Part shown: positions 34,728 through 46,139 of the stretch, piece by piece
Position numbering within the stretch: the stretch's first letter is position 1
How the letters are laid out: each line of letters opens with the position of its first letter
From: Druceiella hillmani
Lineage: Eukaryota; Arthropoda; Insecta; Lepidoptera; Hepialidae
Direction: 5' to 3'
NCBI GenBank assembly: GCA_039881145.1
Contig: JAYKKI010000008.1
Span: 30,672,501 to 30,736,500 of the forward strand
DNA: 64,000 bases
The notes under the pieces: generated by a model
Told to the model about the DNA's origin: nothing
The model's input: only the letters and a program-made list of their open reading frames with translations
Database searches by the model: none
Translations under genes and position numbers: made by a program

Positions 34728-35055
34728 TAACAACATCTGATTATGCACTTTTCTCCTATGTGAATAAACAATTAAAGTCTGAAATCTTCTGTGATCGATT
34801 TCTGTTTTACTAGCTATGTCAAACTAATGATGGTCTTAGCGACATTTAATTATGAACTTTTCCCTTATGTGAAGAAACAATTAAAGTCTGCAATATTCTT
34901 CGATTGATTTCTGTTTTACTTGTCATGTCAAATTGGTGATGTTCTAAGCGACATTTGATTATGCACTTTTCCCATATGCGAAGAAACAATTGAAGTCTGC
35001 GATCGTCTTCGATCGATTTCTATTTTCCAAGCCATGTCAAACTGATGATAGTATT
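34728..35055. repeat. 109 bp tandem repeat, 3 copies
   Basis: The anchor 'ttatg.acttttc' occurs at 34,741, 34,850 and 34,959, exactly 109 bases apart. Units share 'gaa.aaacaatt.aagtctg', 'tcgatttct.ttt' and 'catgtcaaa.t.atg'. Divergence between copies is about 10-20 percent by eye. Confidence 0.93.
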
Positions 35056-35419
35056 TGAATAGATCTCTGTTGTTGTTTTATTAGCATTTTGGTAAGACTG
35101 TTTTAATTTGCGTTTTGTATGTGTATAAAATTACGTATTCATCAATAGTTGATTCGAAAAAATACTCAGTAAGCGTTAGAAACTTGTCTATACATATAAT
35201 AAAGTTGCAGCAAGTCCTATTATTTGAAAAATGTAAAACGATTCAATGGATTATAATAACATTTTTAAATCCATCTATTCGACCAATTTAATAATTACCA
35301 TATTTCGACATCATCATCTGTAAAGTAAAAATTTCCGAAGTTTAACGAGCATTTATATTAGCAAAATTGTAATATGTATAAAATAATATGACTAATTTTA
35401 TAATATTATCTCGTAGATA

Positions 35420-35705
35420 CAATTAAATGAAACTACGCGATGTAGTATTAAAATATGTAATAATACGTTGTAATTAAAATATGTAATAATACGTACTTTC
35501 TTTAAGTTCTTCACCACGACCTAGGTTTCGTAATATTACATTTTCAGGTAGGCTATTAGCAAAGGTATAAAGATAAAGTTCTTTGGTTGTGGTAAAGAAC
35601 TTAAAGAAACGAAAAATAATACTACATCACGTAGTTTCATTTAATTGACAATAATGAATTTCTACAAAATTAACGTCAAGTGTATTCAATATCTCGTAGA
35701 TAGTC
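35420..35705. repeat. Palindromic foldback element, locus B
   Basis: Inverted arms starting 'aattaaatgaaactacg' (35,421) and ending in its complement (35,647). The left arm carries a local duplication of 'aaatatgtaataatacg'. The centre retains 'ccacgacctaggtttcg' and 'gctattagcaaag'. The right flank 35,648-35,705 is the shared 'aatttctacaaaattaacg' segment. Confidence 0.9.
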
Positions 35706-35709
35706 GTTA

Positions 35710-36040
35710 AGTGGATTTTATAAAAAATAGTTATTTGTTTATTATTTGCATGTCCTAAAATTACTTTATTCTAGTATTTCAGAGTTATTTATTTATTCTC
35801 GGCCTAAGTCGTTTACATTTTTCTTATTCGTCTTGTATTTTACGTTTATATTTACGTAATTTTTATCCGATTATGATTTGCTTTCTTAACATTTTGCTTT
35901 AACACTTCTTCGCTAAATGAAATAGTTGAATGCTTTGAGACATAGTTAGAACATAGTAGTAATAAATTGCGATATTAGCGACGTAATTAAACTAAATGAA
36001 TGAATATATTTATGAAATTAGAAATTCGCGACAACTTTTC
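35710..36040. other. AT-rich spacer
   Basis: No supportable feature. Confidence 0.45.
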
Positions 36041-36044
36041 TTCA

Positions 36045-36510
36045 TAATGACCTCTAATTACCAACCCGCCCCGAGATCAGACTTGACACTAAAACAGAGC
36101 GTCGCCGAAGCAGTTTACATAAATTAGCAGCTCGGCAGTCGCAATCTCGTTACAAAGGCGGCACCGAGAGCTAGCCGACCCCGCTGCGCCCCGAAAGGGT
36201 TAATACAAGTTGCGCTGGAAGTTTTTTAATATGTCTCCTCACCTTCATAAAACTCAAAGGATAATTGCTTTTTTAGCCCGTCGGAAGCGCCGAAGTTTTC
36301 CGCCCAGCCTTTGTGCAGCGGGTCGCGAGGACCGCTCCGGAATAAATCTCGGTACAATTAGGAAAGTTAAGCTATTTGTAGGTGACGAACATTGAAAATT
36401 TTCCATTTAATTCGCCGTAGCGCTGACGGAAAGTTTTCGAGCACCCGCTCGGGACTTGAACGTCGCTGCTCTTGTTTTTGGCTAAAGTGCCTTTTTAACT
36501 GTGTTTATTC
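36045..36510. other. GC-rich island, long
   Basis: One of the larger islands, with several GC-rich pulses separated by TAAT and ATTA words and a TCAAAGG (TCF-like) word near 36,253. Two consecutive plus-strand frames of 61 and 70 codons overlap but match no family. Regulatory function is inferred from composition only. Confidence 0.4.
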
Positions 36511-36519
36511 CCTTTGTGT

Positions 36520-37230
36520 CCGCGCTAAATGTGAGATGAGACTTTTAAGTTTAATTCTTTTTATTTATGTGCTTTGGGTATCTTTTCTAGTAATAAATAT
36601 ATAAGCGTCGGTCGCTACCGTGTTATTTCGAAAAATAACGAAATTATAACACTTAGAAAATGTAAAATATTTTCGTTTTTATATTCAAAATTAACGTGTA
36701 CAATATGTACTAATGTAAGCCTCAGTATAAACAATTTTGTTCCTGTTAATTATTTGTTTTATACTAGTAGAAAAATAGTTGACCTTTAAACATTTAAAGC
36801 AATGCGATGGTTAAATATTTGTTTATTATTTAGAATTTAGATCGTTTAGAAATTTAATGTTTATCGTTATGGAAACCTGTGTATATGGAGTAGCAACTCC
36901 TGTTTATTGAATGATAAAGACTTTAAAAGTTTTTTTAAAATTTTGTTCCACACTGAGTTGGCCATGGGCCAGGGCATATGATTTCTGCGCTCTGTTGCGA
37001 TCCGCTGTCGCTATTAGCTGATGAACTTTTGTAGAATTGTATTATATTTTACGTTTGTATTGCCCACAATACTAACTGTGTGTATATTTTATTAAGATAG
37101 TTAAAAGAGTACATTACGTGAGTGTTATATATGATTTATGTATATTACAGTGTAAATAATAATGGTTGATATTCGCCCATTTAGAGCGAACGAATAATGT
37201 TTTTTGATACACGCACACATACATATATGT
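36520..37230. other. AT-rich spacer
   Basis: No supportable feature. Confidence 0.45.
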
Positions 37231-37232
37231 AT

Positions 37233-37233
<1 letters not shown>

Positions 37234-37298
<65 letters not shown>
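37234..37298. repeat. (AT)n microsatellite
   Basis: About 65 bases of TA dinucleotides, preceded by a short 'cacgcacacat' stretch. Confidence 0.95.
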
Positions 37299-37299
<1 letters not shown>

Positions 37300-37300
<1 letters not shown>

Positions 37301-38088
37301 TATGCATAAAAAGATGGAATATTGCGCAGGCGAGTAAGGAAGAGATGAATGTATAAATTAAAGAGTTTTTCAGTGAGAATAATTTAAGAAGCTACCGGCA
37401 TTAAAGGGCGCGTATAAAGCGTTTTATGTCGCTAGGTGCCAAATGGAAGTGACGGATAAGCTGACGTTTCTTCCTATTAGCGTTGATTACACGCTCGCAT
37501 ATTATCGTATGTCTAAAAGGATTTTAAAGTTATTGTGGTTTTTTCCGGCACAGCTAGCTTTTGCTTTTGGTTTCGTTTGCCTGTAAGTTATGATGTAGAT
37601 ATTTTAGTTTTATTATAGCGTAGTATTATTAATAGGTATTGTGTCTAAATATTTAAAATTTTAGTTATGTTTTAAGTTTTTTTTATATATGTACGTTGTT
37701 TTTATCGTACTTCGCGTAATTTTGTACGTTGTAATTTTAAGTATTCATCAATATCTCGTTAAAGTTTGGTTTAAAAATATTCACAACGATATCTTAATTT
37801 TTTCTTACTTTATTGTTTATTAAAAAAATAGATATTATTTTATTCTACAGCGAGGTTTTTTGCAAATTTGCTCAAGATCTATAATTTTATCATACGTAAA
37901 TTTAATATATATCCAATGTAAGGTGAAATAGTATAAGCACAATCTACTTCTAAGTTTCTTCAAAATATTTTTATACGTGCCTCATGAATATCTTTTCCTC
38001 AATAATATTACAACGTATTATTACGTGTTTTAAATTGTATCAAAATTAATCTAATAAAAGTAAACAGTGAATTATGTTAAAAGTGCTG

Positions 38089-38089
<1 letters not shown>
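37300..38089. other. AT-rich spacer
   Basis: A slightly GC-richer patch occurs at about 37,325-37,500. No gene supported. Confidence 0.4.

Positions 38090-38149
<60 letters not shown>
38090..38149. repeat. (AT)n microsatellite
   Basis: About 60 bases of TA dinucleotides. Confidence 0.95.
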
Positions 38150-38155
<6 letters not shown>

Positions 38156-38574
38156 TTATGCATATATTAAAACATTTGATAATTTAAAGTAAATTTGGTG
38201 TTAAAGTAAATTTGGTGTGGTGGTGTTTGTTTGGCGGAGGTTAGTTTTGCCCACTTAGAAGACTATACGTTGTTATTACAAATAAACCGTTGACTATAAT
38301 TTCGACATATTCGGTATAAGTAAATAGTGTGGTATAAACAAGTGTATAGTAGCTGAAATGTTGAACAAAAAACCTTGGAAAGCACGAGGGTTCCCTACAC
38401 TCCGTAACAAAATTAAATTGCTATAGAAATACCTTTAAAGGTTATTTCTTACAGTAATTTTCACAACGTACAGATATTGCCTACGATATCTTCCACAGGC
38501 GTAAAAACAAACTAATTATAAATAATGTATAAATTGATATAGAATCAGAAATAATTTATTTTTGGATTTTTCCC

Positions 38575-38885
38575 TTTACTTGTATTATAAGATATTCCAT
38601 TGTGCCGACTTTCAAGATTGTAGGTTGACCAGAAGTACCCTATAAGTTTTGATAATCAGTAAATAAGATTACTGTATGAATGGAAAGTACTCCTTTAAGT
38701 GCCATATCTTTTTGTTGTGTGATCTGATAAAAATTGATAGTGATGTAAGGCTATAGACCTCAGTATATGATATTAATTTCAATTTGATATTTTAAGCCGT
38801 TTTTGACAAACAGACAGACGTATAATCAAGAGATCTTGCAGCGGAACCCCTTTTTAATTTTAAGGGACAGAACTGTTTAATTATT
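38575..38885 (+). repeat. Degenerate lepidopteran-type interspersed repeat
   Basis: The 3' part reads 'gacaaacagacagacgtata' followed by 'cagcggaacccctttttaat', which matches the general plan of a very common moth and butterfly repeat ('gacagacagacg...aagggttccgtttttt'). The 5' part is highly decayed. The family was not named. Confidence 0.5.
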
Positions 38886-38889
38886 ATGA

Positions 38890-40480
38890 CTGAAATGACG
38901 ATACAATCCCTATGTGCACAAAAATGTACTTAACTTCCAATAGCTTTTGAATAGTTTTCACTCGCTTTTTGAAAAGAGATTTTATTAAAAATAAGTTTGT
39001 TACATCGAGCTGGCAGCGAACAAAATTCATTAATTCATAAATTCGTGATTTTGTGATGTCTGCATTTGTAGTACAGTTAAACTTTTTATTTAAAAACATA
39101 TTTTAAGAACAAACACTATAAGAGCTTCAATAGCCAAATTCACAGACAAATTTAGCTATCGGTAAAGATTGTTAAGGATTTTTAAGAAGGAGAGTACGCA
39201 ATAACAGAATAAGAATGATATTTTATACTTTTCTAAAATATTTAAATACCAAGACAAGAAGTGTAACAACTGTACAAGTAGTTTCATGGAATTTCTTCAC
39301 AGTAGAGTTGTCTTTGTAGAACCGATTAATATTTAAATTTTTTTTAAACTATTTCCACAATTTTTTAATTTCAACTTTTTTACCCAGTAAACGAAATAAA
39401 GAAAGTTAAATCATCAAAAATATCGTGTTCTCTTTCCTTGATAATGAAAATGTATATGTTTTTATCGTAAGTATAGAGATAGGTATATTTAAATCTTTTT
39501 TCCTTTATTTTGCAGGTAGTGCCTAGAAGGATTTTACAACTTCAAACAAATCTTTTGTAAGTATGCAAATACAATATCTTTCACAAATTATTTTATATTT
39601 TTTTCTAAAATGGGTATCCACATATTTTGCTTTCACGTTAACTGCATGAAACATTCTGATTATAAATATTTGTGATATATAGTATTTTAATGGATTTTTG
39701 GTGGCATTGCTGAAGAATTGGGAGAGATGTGCCATTTAAGAAACATAAAAAACACTGATCCCAAATAAAGCTAAAATTGGAGTTCTCACTTATTTCAATT
39801 AGAAGATCTGTAGTTGAAATTTCATCGTATAATAAACATTCTGAATTTATCTAGACTGAATTTTATCTAAACTGGGTAAACAATTTTGGTTTAGAAATTG
39901 AACTGAAAATATTAATCAGGGAAAGTTTCTTTACCTGAAATTGGAAGTTGGTACATTAGAAGGTAGTAACGTTTATTTATTAATTTATTTAATATAGTAT
40001 TAATATATTATAATATATAATCTAAGAAATGAATCGGAATAAAAGGATTAAAAGTAATGCCTTAAAATATTCCAGTTAAGAAATGTAAACGTGATAAAAG
40101 TAAAACAAACTACCGTTAACAAGAGTAATTAAAAATTAACGAATTAACTTTTATGAATGATTCAAAATTTGTAAAGAAAAATAATGTATATTTTAATAAT
40201 TATATTAAAAATGAGATCGAACATGGAAGTTGTTATTTAATAATACGAATAATTTTTGAAATAATTTTTGCTGCAAAAAAACGTTAATATATTATATTAT
40301 TTTATGAGAAAAACGTTAAAAAATCCTAATGTACTGTGGCGTTCTATTCTGCCGTTGCATGCAATTTTTCTAAATTTGACGAAGTGGACGGTTTATAACT
40401 TTTGCTGTATAATTAGTATTTAAAGTTAATCACTTTACAATGACAAGGGGGTTGATTATTTTTGGATTTTTCGAAGAAAT
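38890..40480. other. AT-rich spacer
   Basis: A splice-acceptor-like 'tcctttattttgcag' lies at about 39,500-39,514 but no exon follows that I can support. Otherwise featureless. Confidence 0.4.
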
Positions 40481-40484
40481 ATAG

Positions 40485-41360
40485 ATTTTTGACGTAAATT
40501 CGTCTTTAAATTTGCTACCATACGGGGCAATCCAAAAAACATAATGATAACAAAATCGGGGGATAGTGTTTGGCATTGCAGTTACGAATCTATCCTCTAC
40601 ATCAAAAATTAAATTATACCACTGGATAGCTAAAGGATCAAATAATTCATTACGATAAGCGAGAACAGTGACGCATCGTGCGCGGTGGAGGAGGAAGCGC
40701 CGCCATTTTGAGGTTATTTTGCTGCGTATCGAGATTTGCAATTAGTATATCTTTTGATTCGGAAAAGCTACGATGTTCGTTTCAGTTTTAATCGTCAGCT
40801 GTCGTCAAAATTTATCGATTGTATATAAAAAATTAGTTTAAAGTAGTGACAGTGAATATAATAAGGTGTTAGAATAAAAAAATATTATCAAAAATATATA
40901 ATGTCGGCCTATACGCGTCGAAAAGCCAAAACCAAATACTGAATGGTAATAATAAAACACCATATGACGTGAACACGTCTTACCATTCGATTGTTATTAC
41001 ACTCGTTATTTTATTTATAATTGTTATATACAATCGATCGATTTTGACGACTATTAAAACTTAAACGAACATCGTAGCTTTTCTGAATCAAAAGTTATAC
41101 TAATTGCAAATCTCGATACGCATCAAAATAACCTCAAAATGGCGGCGCTTCCCTCTCCACCGCACGCGATGCGTCACTATTCTCGTTTATCGTAATGAAT
41201 TCTTTGATCCTTTAGCTATCCAGTGGTATAATTTAATTTTTGATGTAGAGGATAGATTCGAAACTGCAACGCCAAACTGTATCCCCCTATTTTGTTATCA
41301 TTAGGTTTTTGGATTGCCCCCGTATGGTAGCAAATTTAAAGACGTATTCACGTCAAAAAT
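40485..41360. repeat. Large inverted repeat (arms about 340 bp, spacer about 190 bp)
   Basis: The sequence 40,485-40,829 is repeated as its reverse complement at 41,023-41,360, with roughly 90 percent identity by eye. Each arm contains the GC-richer block 'cctcaaaatggcggcgcttcc', and the inner ends read 'gaacatcgtagctttt' and its complement. The spacer holds a small perfect stem (gacgtg / cacgtc at 40,966-40,979). Frames of 103 and 66 codons in the two arms translate to similar peptides simply because the arms are copies, and the second has a stop. A foldback transposon or an inverted duplication is the likely origin. Confidence 0.93.
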
Positions 41361-41555
41361 GCGCCATCAAAACAATTGGACAGTTTTATTGTAGTGATTT
41401 AGACATAAATTACCGATATAAGGCAGTAGCCTACAGTGAACAACTCATGAAAAACACATACATTCATCCATGTGTTTGGACATTTACAAAGAGAGCCAAA
41501 CACTGCAGATCTTAATAATGGACGAATATATGTACATGAATATTATAAGAATTGG

Positions 41556-41905
41556 CTGTTCCCGCGATTTCGTTCGCGTAGAATTCAGAATAAGAAAGTT
41601 ATTAAGAATTTTTTGTTGTCTTTTTTCTTTTTTACCTCAGAACTCTATGGCTTAAAGGTTATTAAAACGATAATAGATGGCATTGGCAGCCAAATCGCCG
41701 GTTCCACCTGTTCTTATATTAGCGTGAATAACCAACGTAAATTAAATATTGACGTATCTTTTTTATTTGTGAACCGATTCAAATGAAATAACTAATCTAA
41801 ATACATCACTGAAACTCGCATTCAAATCGGTTCAGCCGTTGTTGAGATTAGCGTATACAACCAAGGTGCGCATAGACAAACAGTCAAAGATTCTAAAAAC
41901 TATTG
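41556..41905. repeat. Lepidopteran-type interspersed repeat fragment
   Basis: Starts 'ctgttcccgcgatttcgttcgcgtagaa' and contains 'caaatcggttcagccgttgt' near the other end (41,824-41,843). Both words are hallmarks of a widespread lepidopteran repeat, and the first is the complement of the tail seen at 1-65. The overlapping ORFs are not genes. Confidence 0.55.
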
Positions 41906-41990
41906 CTTTAGTCTTAGTAGCGTGTCTTTAATAGGTAGCAGTTAGTTTTACATAAAAATATTCAATATACAGACTCAGTTTTTTACGATT

Positions 41991-41994
<4 letters not shown>

Positions 41995-42043
<49 letters not shown>
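41995..42043. repeat. (AT)n microsatellite
   Basis: About 50 bases of TA dinucleotides. Confidence 0.95.
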
Positions 42044-42046
<3 letters not shown>

Positions 42047-42049
42047 GTT

Positions 42050-42400
42050 CATTACTAGGCTGTACCCCTGTACCGAGAGATGAGAGACAATCGAACATTA
42101 AACATTACATACGAACAATTCTCAATTTCAGGGGGTTTGCTCTCGCACGGTATTAACCAAATGTTTATCTTATAGATTCATTAAGTACAAAAATTCCAAA
42201 TTAGTACGAACATTGCCGTTTAATTTGCGATTTATTTATCCCACTAATTTTTTAAAATCTTGCTTAACAAAAATTAAAATTTACATTAATATTGGAAAGA
42301 AGATCATCAGTTTTACTTGCCTAGTTGGCAAAAATACTTTTCGATATATTTTCTTCTTCGGTTTTAAAAGCTATCTTGATTAGTAATGACCACAAGCATG
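42050..42400. other. AT-rich spacer
   Basis: No supportable feature. Confidence 0.45.
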
Positions 42401-42404
42401 CCCC

Positions 42405-42785
42405 AACATAATCGCTCACGCCCGTGACGCGATCGCAAGTGGCGATTATCGGGTGCCCTCCCTCGGCGGCGGATAATACCTTTTCTAATTAAGATTATGT
42501 CATTGTCTGCGCGAGAAAAAAATAACCGATACAGAGTATACCCGTCGTTCCTCGTCGGGCAAATCCAAGTACCTACTTAAGCTTAGCTGGAAAAAGATAG
42601 ATAAAAAAGGCAAGATGGCGGCAATCCTTTTTTGGTTGCAAATTGAATAGTTGGATTAGGTGTCCTTCGGGAGGACGGTTTAGCGGGCCGAGCCGCGCCG
42701 ACTGTCTCTTAAGCCCTGCAGCGGTATTGTGTCCCAGCCCGCACCCGCTGCGGCGGGACAGGACTCGCCTACTTCCTTGAGTATC
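42405..42785. other. GC-rich island, two pulses
   Basis: GC-rich at about 42,415-42,475 and 42,665-42,770, with 'ttttctaattaagattatg' and 'aagatggcggcaatcc' between them. No frame crosses it. Candidate regulatory DNA by composition. Confidence 0.4.
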
Positions 42786-42852
42786 TATTGCATATCGATG
42801 TGGCCGAATATGATATTATGGCGGATATATGGGGATATTTGAATTATTTTAA

Positions 42853-43281
42853 ATAGAGATTTCATTTAATATCAAAAATAAAACATTTTTTAAATGTATA
42901 CAACCGTTATAGGCATATGACATCCATTGTCATTACTAGTTATGTGGAGAAAAAACGCTAATCTATTATATTTTTACAAAATTACACATTCGCACGATGA
43001 CTGTCCTTCCCTCCTCTCTATCCAAATTTAACATCTGATTAAGATCTCGTAAACCTTCACGGAGATATTTGTACTCCAAGTTTATAACAATAACACATCT
43101 TTTTAAAATGTCATAACACAAATGTGCCGATTGCTAACGTTATTGTTTCTTAACTTCCCTCTTTGGATACTTTTGAACAGAAATTACTCACATTAAAATG
43201 GAAATACAAAATATATTATTTATTAATTAAAGCTTGCCTAAAATAAAATTAATTTTAAGTTCAGTATGTATAAAATAAGAT
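42853..43281. repeat. Dispersed direct repeat, copy 1 (about 430 bp)
   Basis: Base-for-base identical to 45,706 onward for about the first 340 positions. A one-base length difference (aaaa versus aaa) follows near 43,195-43,198. A short block of clustered C/T differences then appears at about 43,212-43,238 before identity largely resumes. No terminal inverted repeats or LTR-type TG...CA ends are evident, and no ORF is present. Confidence 0.95.
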
Positions 43282-43559
43282 TTCTGTTTGATGCCAATAT
43301 TTACAATTGTTCATACAGGTTTAGGGCCTAAAGAAGATTTTGAAGTTTTATTACTATAATCATTAAATATATTTATTAGTTTTATCGGAATTTTTTTTAT
43401 TATTTTTCATTTAATATCAATTGATTCAGATTTTATTTTATCATAATCATATTTTCACTTGACATTAATGGTAAATTTTTAGAAGTTTTTATGTACCAAG
43501 GTAATGTAAGATCCACTAACTTTTATAGTAAGTACCTATTAATTTGACGTATTGAAGGC

Positions 43560-43795
43560 AATAACGTGTGATACCAGGGGGATCAAGAAGTAATAGAGTA
43601 GAAGAGAGCTTTGTAAGTATAATACTAGACGGGAACTCATTAGATGTGAATATGTCAAGAAATCATTCGTTTACGATATATTTATCACGTTATAAATATA
43701 GTATAATTTGGATGGAAACTGCAACTATATCTTGCCATGATGAAGTTTTCCGCCAAGCAAGAATAAACTATAATGAGTGAGGAATGTTTTATGCA
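43560..43795. other. Locally GC-balanced sequence upstream of the mariner-like remnant
   Basis: A 70-codon plus-strand frame with no recognisable homology. It may be part of the same decayed transposon, but nothing in it shows that. Confidence 0.25.
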
Positions 43796-43799
43796 AACA

Positions 43800-44013
43800 C
43801 TGCACAGAGTTAAAAGAAAGCGACCTTCGCTCCAAAAGGATAGTTGAAGCCACGACGTTACCGGGAGATGTCTGTCTAATGAAGAAACAGTTTTATGCAT
43901 TAGTAGGAGTATCAGGTGATACCATTTTGATGATTATACATGGTCATCTTGACATGATAAAAATCAGTACAAGATGGGTACTCGAAAACAAAATACTTAC
44001 GCAAATAATTTAG
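43800..44013 (+). pseudogene. Probable remnant of a mariner-type transposase (N-terminal part)
   Basis: The plus-strand frame ending at 44,013 contains VSGDTILMIIHGHLDMIKIS followed by TRWV. This matches the helix-turn-helix end and linker of mariner transposases, for which the usual pattern is 'GIS.G.V..II...LGM.K.SARWVP'. The upstream RSKRIVEATT is compatible with the preceding linker. The catalytic DD34D domain is missing and the frame ends soon after the motif, so it is a small dead fragment. Identification is from remembered family patterns. A profile search would confirm or reject it. Confidence 0.5.
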
Positions 44014-44014
44014 A

Positions 44015-44875
44015 ATTATAATTTGAAATATATTATATCCCATTTTTCCAAAAAAATTTCCAATAGACGCTACGATAGTATTTATCATTTTTCCTTTATA
44101 TTTGCCTGATTATCATTTAACGCATTATATTTAATCACTTTTATTATTAAATAATGCGTAAATATGATTTAAATTATACTGGTGATATTTTCTTCAAACC
44201 TTAAAGTCTAAATTCAGTTTGAAGTTCTATTGGCTCAAATAGCTCTGAAAACGTTAAAGTCTGAAATGTTTTCAAAGGTTATTAAACTTATGGACAAAGT
44301 TATCAAATATATTCTACTATCATTTTATATGACCATTAAGGGAAACTACATTTTAATGATGTTTCAATAGTATGAAGAAATCAAGTCAATTACTTCGTTA
44401 AGTAAGAAATAATTAAGAAAGTTTCTCAATAATTAACTTACGGTGCTTATTACTACCTTCGAGAACTTAGAATTTATTACGAAATTGGGTTGCTTGATAA
44501 TTATAGTTTTAAATGTACCTAAGTGTGTAAAAATGGTTTAAGTTTTAACGTGATAAAGTTTACCCAAATTATATCTACGAAATAAAATGTTTAGGTCCTT
44601 CAGAAGTAAGTCTTAATTTATTATTAGAAATTAGCCACCAACAAACGTAGTAAGTTATCTCGAAGAAAATTTAAGAAATAAGTTTAGTTCTAAACAAATA
44701 TGAAACAAACGCAAACCTTGCAAAACCTATAGACAGTTTTCAAAATAAAATCGACATAATTATTTGTCTTTAAGTATCTATAGATATATAAACAATGTCA
44801 TATTTATTATAATATGTAACAACTAAAATTATTACCTGATTATTATCACAAATAATATTATATTCTACACTTCAA
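44015..44875. other. AT-rich spacer
   Basis: No supportable feature. Confidence 0.45.
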
Positions 44876-44879
44876 GAGG

Positions 44880-45300
44880 CCTACCAATTTGGCGGGGACA
44901 AAGCACGTTCGCGTTAACTAGCGCCGAGGTTTGAAACGTATGTATATACATATGTACTTAACTCGAGTATAACATAAAACCAATATTCCGTCTCAAGGGC
45001 AGTTTAATTACGGCAATATAACCGCCGGAGAGCTTTGGAAGCCATAAATATTGTTCGCCAACACAGCAATAAATAGTTCGGCAATCGAAGGTAGGGACAG
45101 GTCGCAATGGAAGCTCGCGCCGTTCATTCACTACTTTCATAGAATTTCGGCGAAACTAATCGATTTCGTACTCCCTTCGTTAAATCACTTTTGTTGTCAA
45201 CTTTAGTTTACTTTTCTTTGTGGCGCGCTTCGAGTCGGAGATTGGGCGAGTTCGTTCGGTACCTGCGCTGTCCTATATTTTCTGTATGTGGCGATATAGT
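44880..45300. other. GC-richer island
   Basis: Moderately GC-rich, in two parts ('ttggcggggacaaagcacg' and 'gcgcgcttcgagtcgg'), with a 60-codon minus frame of no recognised family between them. Confidence 0.3.
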
Positions 45301-45304
45301 TCGA

Positions 45305-45700
45305 AGTGTTCTTATTTTTGATAATCGTCAGACAACAGATGGATTTTAGATTCGAATATTATGCTAGGAATGTTTAAATTATTAGCCTCGTTCGCTTATT
45401 TCTTAAGAATTATTATATTTCTTAAGAGCTGTCATATATTAATTTTAAAAGTGATTTTTTCATGGATTTGTTTTTCTTTACTTGCTGTTAAATCACTGTA
45501 ACGGTACCCGAGTCATAAAATAAAAAAATGAGGGTAAAAGGTGAAAATTTTGACTAAAAATCATTTTTAGAATTTCGTAGTGAAATGAGTTACTTGTTTC
45601 ACTACGAACATAGTAACTAAACAGATATGTTAATGTATGTATGCTTACTTAAGTTTCTAAAATTTTAGATCTGTCTGCACGAAATTTTACGAATACATGC
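45305..45700. other. AT-rich spacer
   Basis: A short near-palindrome 'gtagtgaaatgag...ctcattt'-type sequence around 45,575-45,610 ('cgtagtgaaa...tttcactacg'). Nothing else seen. Confidence 0.4.
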
Positions 45701-45705
45701 TTTAT

Positions 45706-46133
45706 ATAGAGATTTCATTTAATATCAAAAATAAAACATTTTTTAAATGTATACAACCGTTATAGGCATATGACATCCATTGTCATTACTAGTTATGTGG
45801 AGAAAAAACGCTAATCTATTATATTTTTACAAAATTACACATTCGCACGATGACTGTCCTTCCCTCCTCTCTATCCAAATTTAACATCTGATTAAGATCT
45901 CGTAAACCTTCACGGAGATATTTGTACTCCAAGTTTATAACAATAACACATCTTTTTAAAATGTCATAACACAAATGTGCCGATTGCTAACGTTATTGTT
46001 TCTTAACTTCCCTCTTTGGATACTTTTGAACAGAAATTACTCACATTAAATGGAAATACAAAATATACTATTCATCAATCAAAGCTCGTCTAAAATAAAA
46101 TTAATTTTAAGTTAAGTATGTATAAAATAAGAT
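45706..46133. repeat. Dispersed direct repeat, copy 2 (about 430 bp)
   Basis: Partner of 42,853-43,281 in the same orientation, 2,853 bases downstream. In the variable block it reads 'actattcatcaatcaaagct', where copy 1 has 'attatttattaattaaagct'. Confidence 0.95.
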
Positions 46134-46139
46134 AAATTC

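Noticed and set aside
39495..39735. Splice-acceptor-like 'tcctttattttgcag' and a nearby 70-codon minus frame
   Set aside because: The acceptor and the frame are on opposite strands, and no exon follows the acceptor.
40430..41304. Matching 103- and 66-codon peptides from the two arms of the large inverted repeat
   Set aside because: The similarity follows from the arms being DNA copies. One copy has a premature stop and no family is recognised.
42853..46133. LTR retrotransposon with 430 bp LTRs and a 2.4 kb interior
   Set aside because: No TG...CA ends, primer-binding site, polypurine tract or gag/pol coding is visible, and the interior includes an unrelated GC island.
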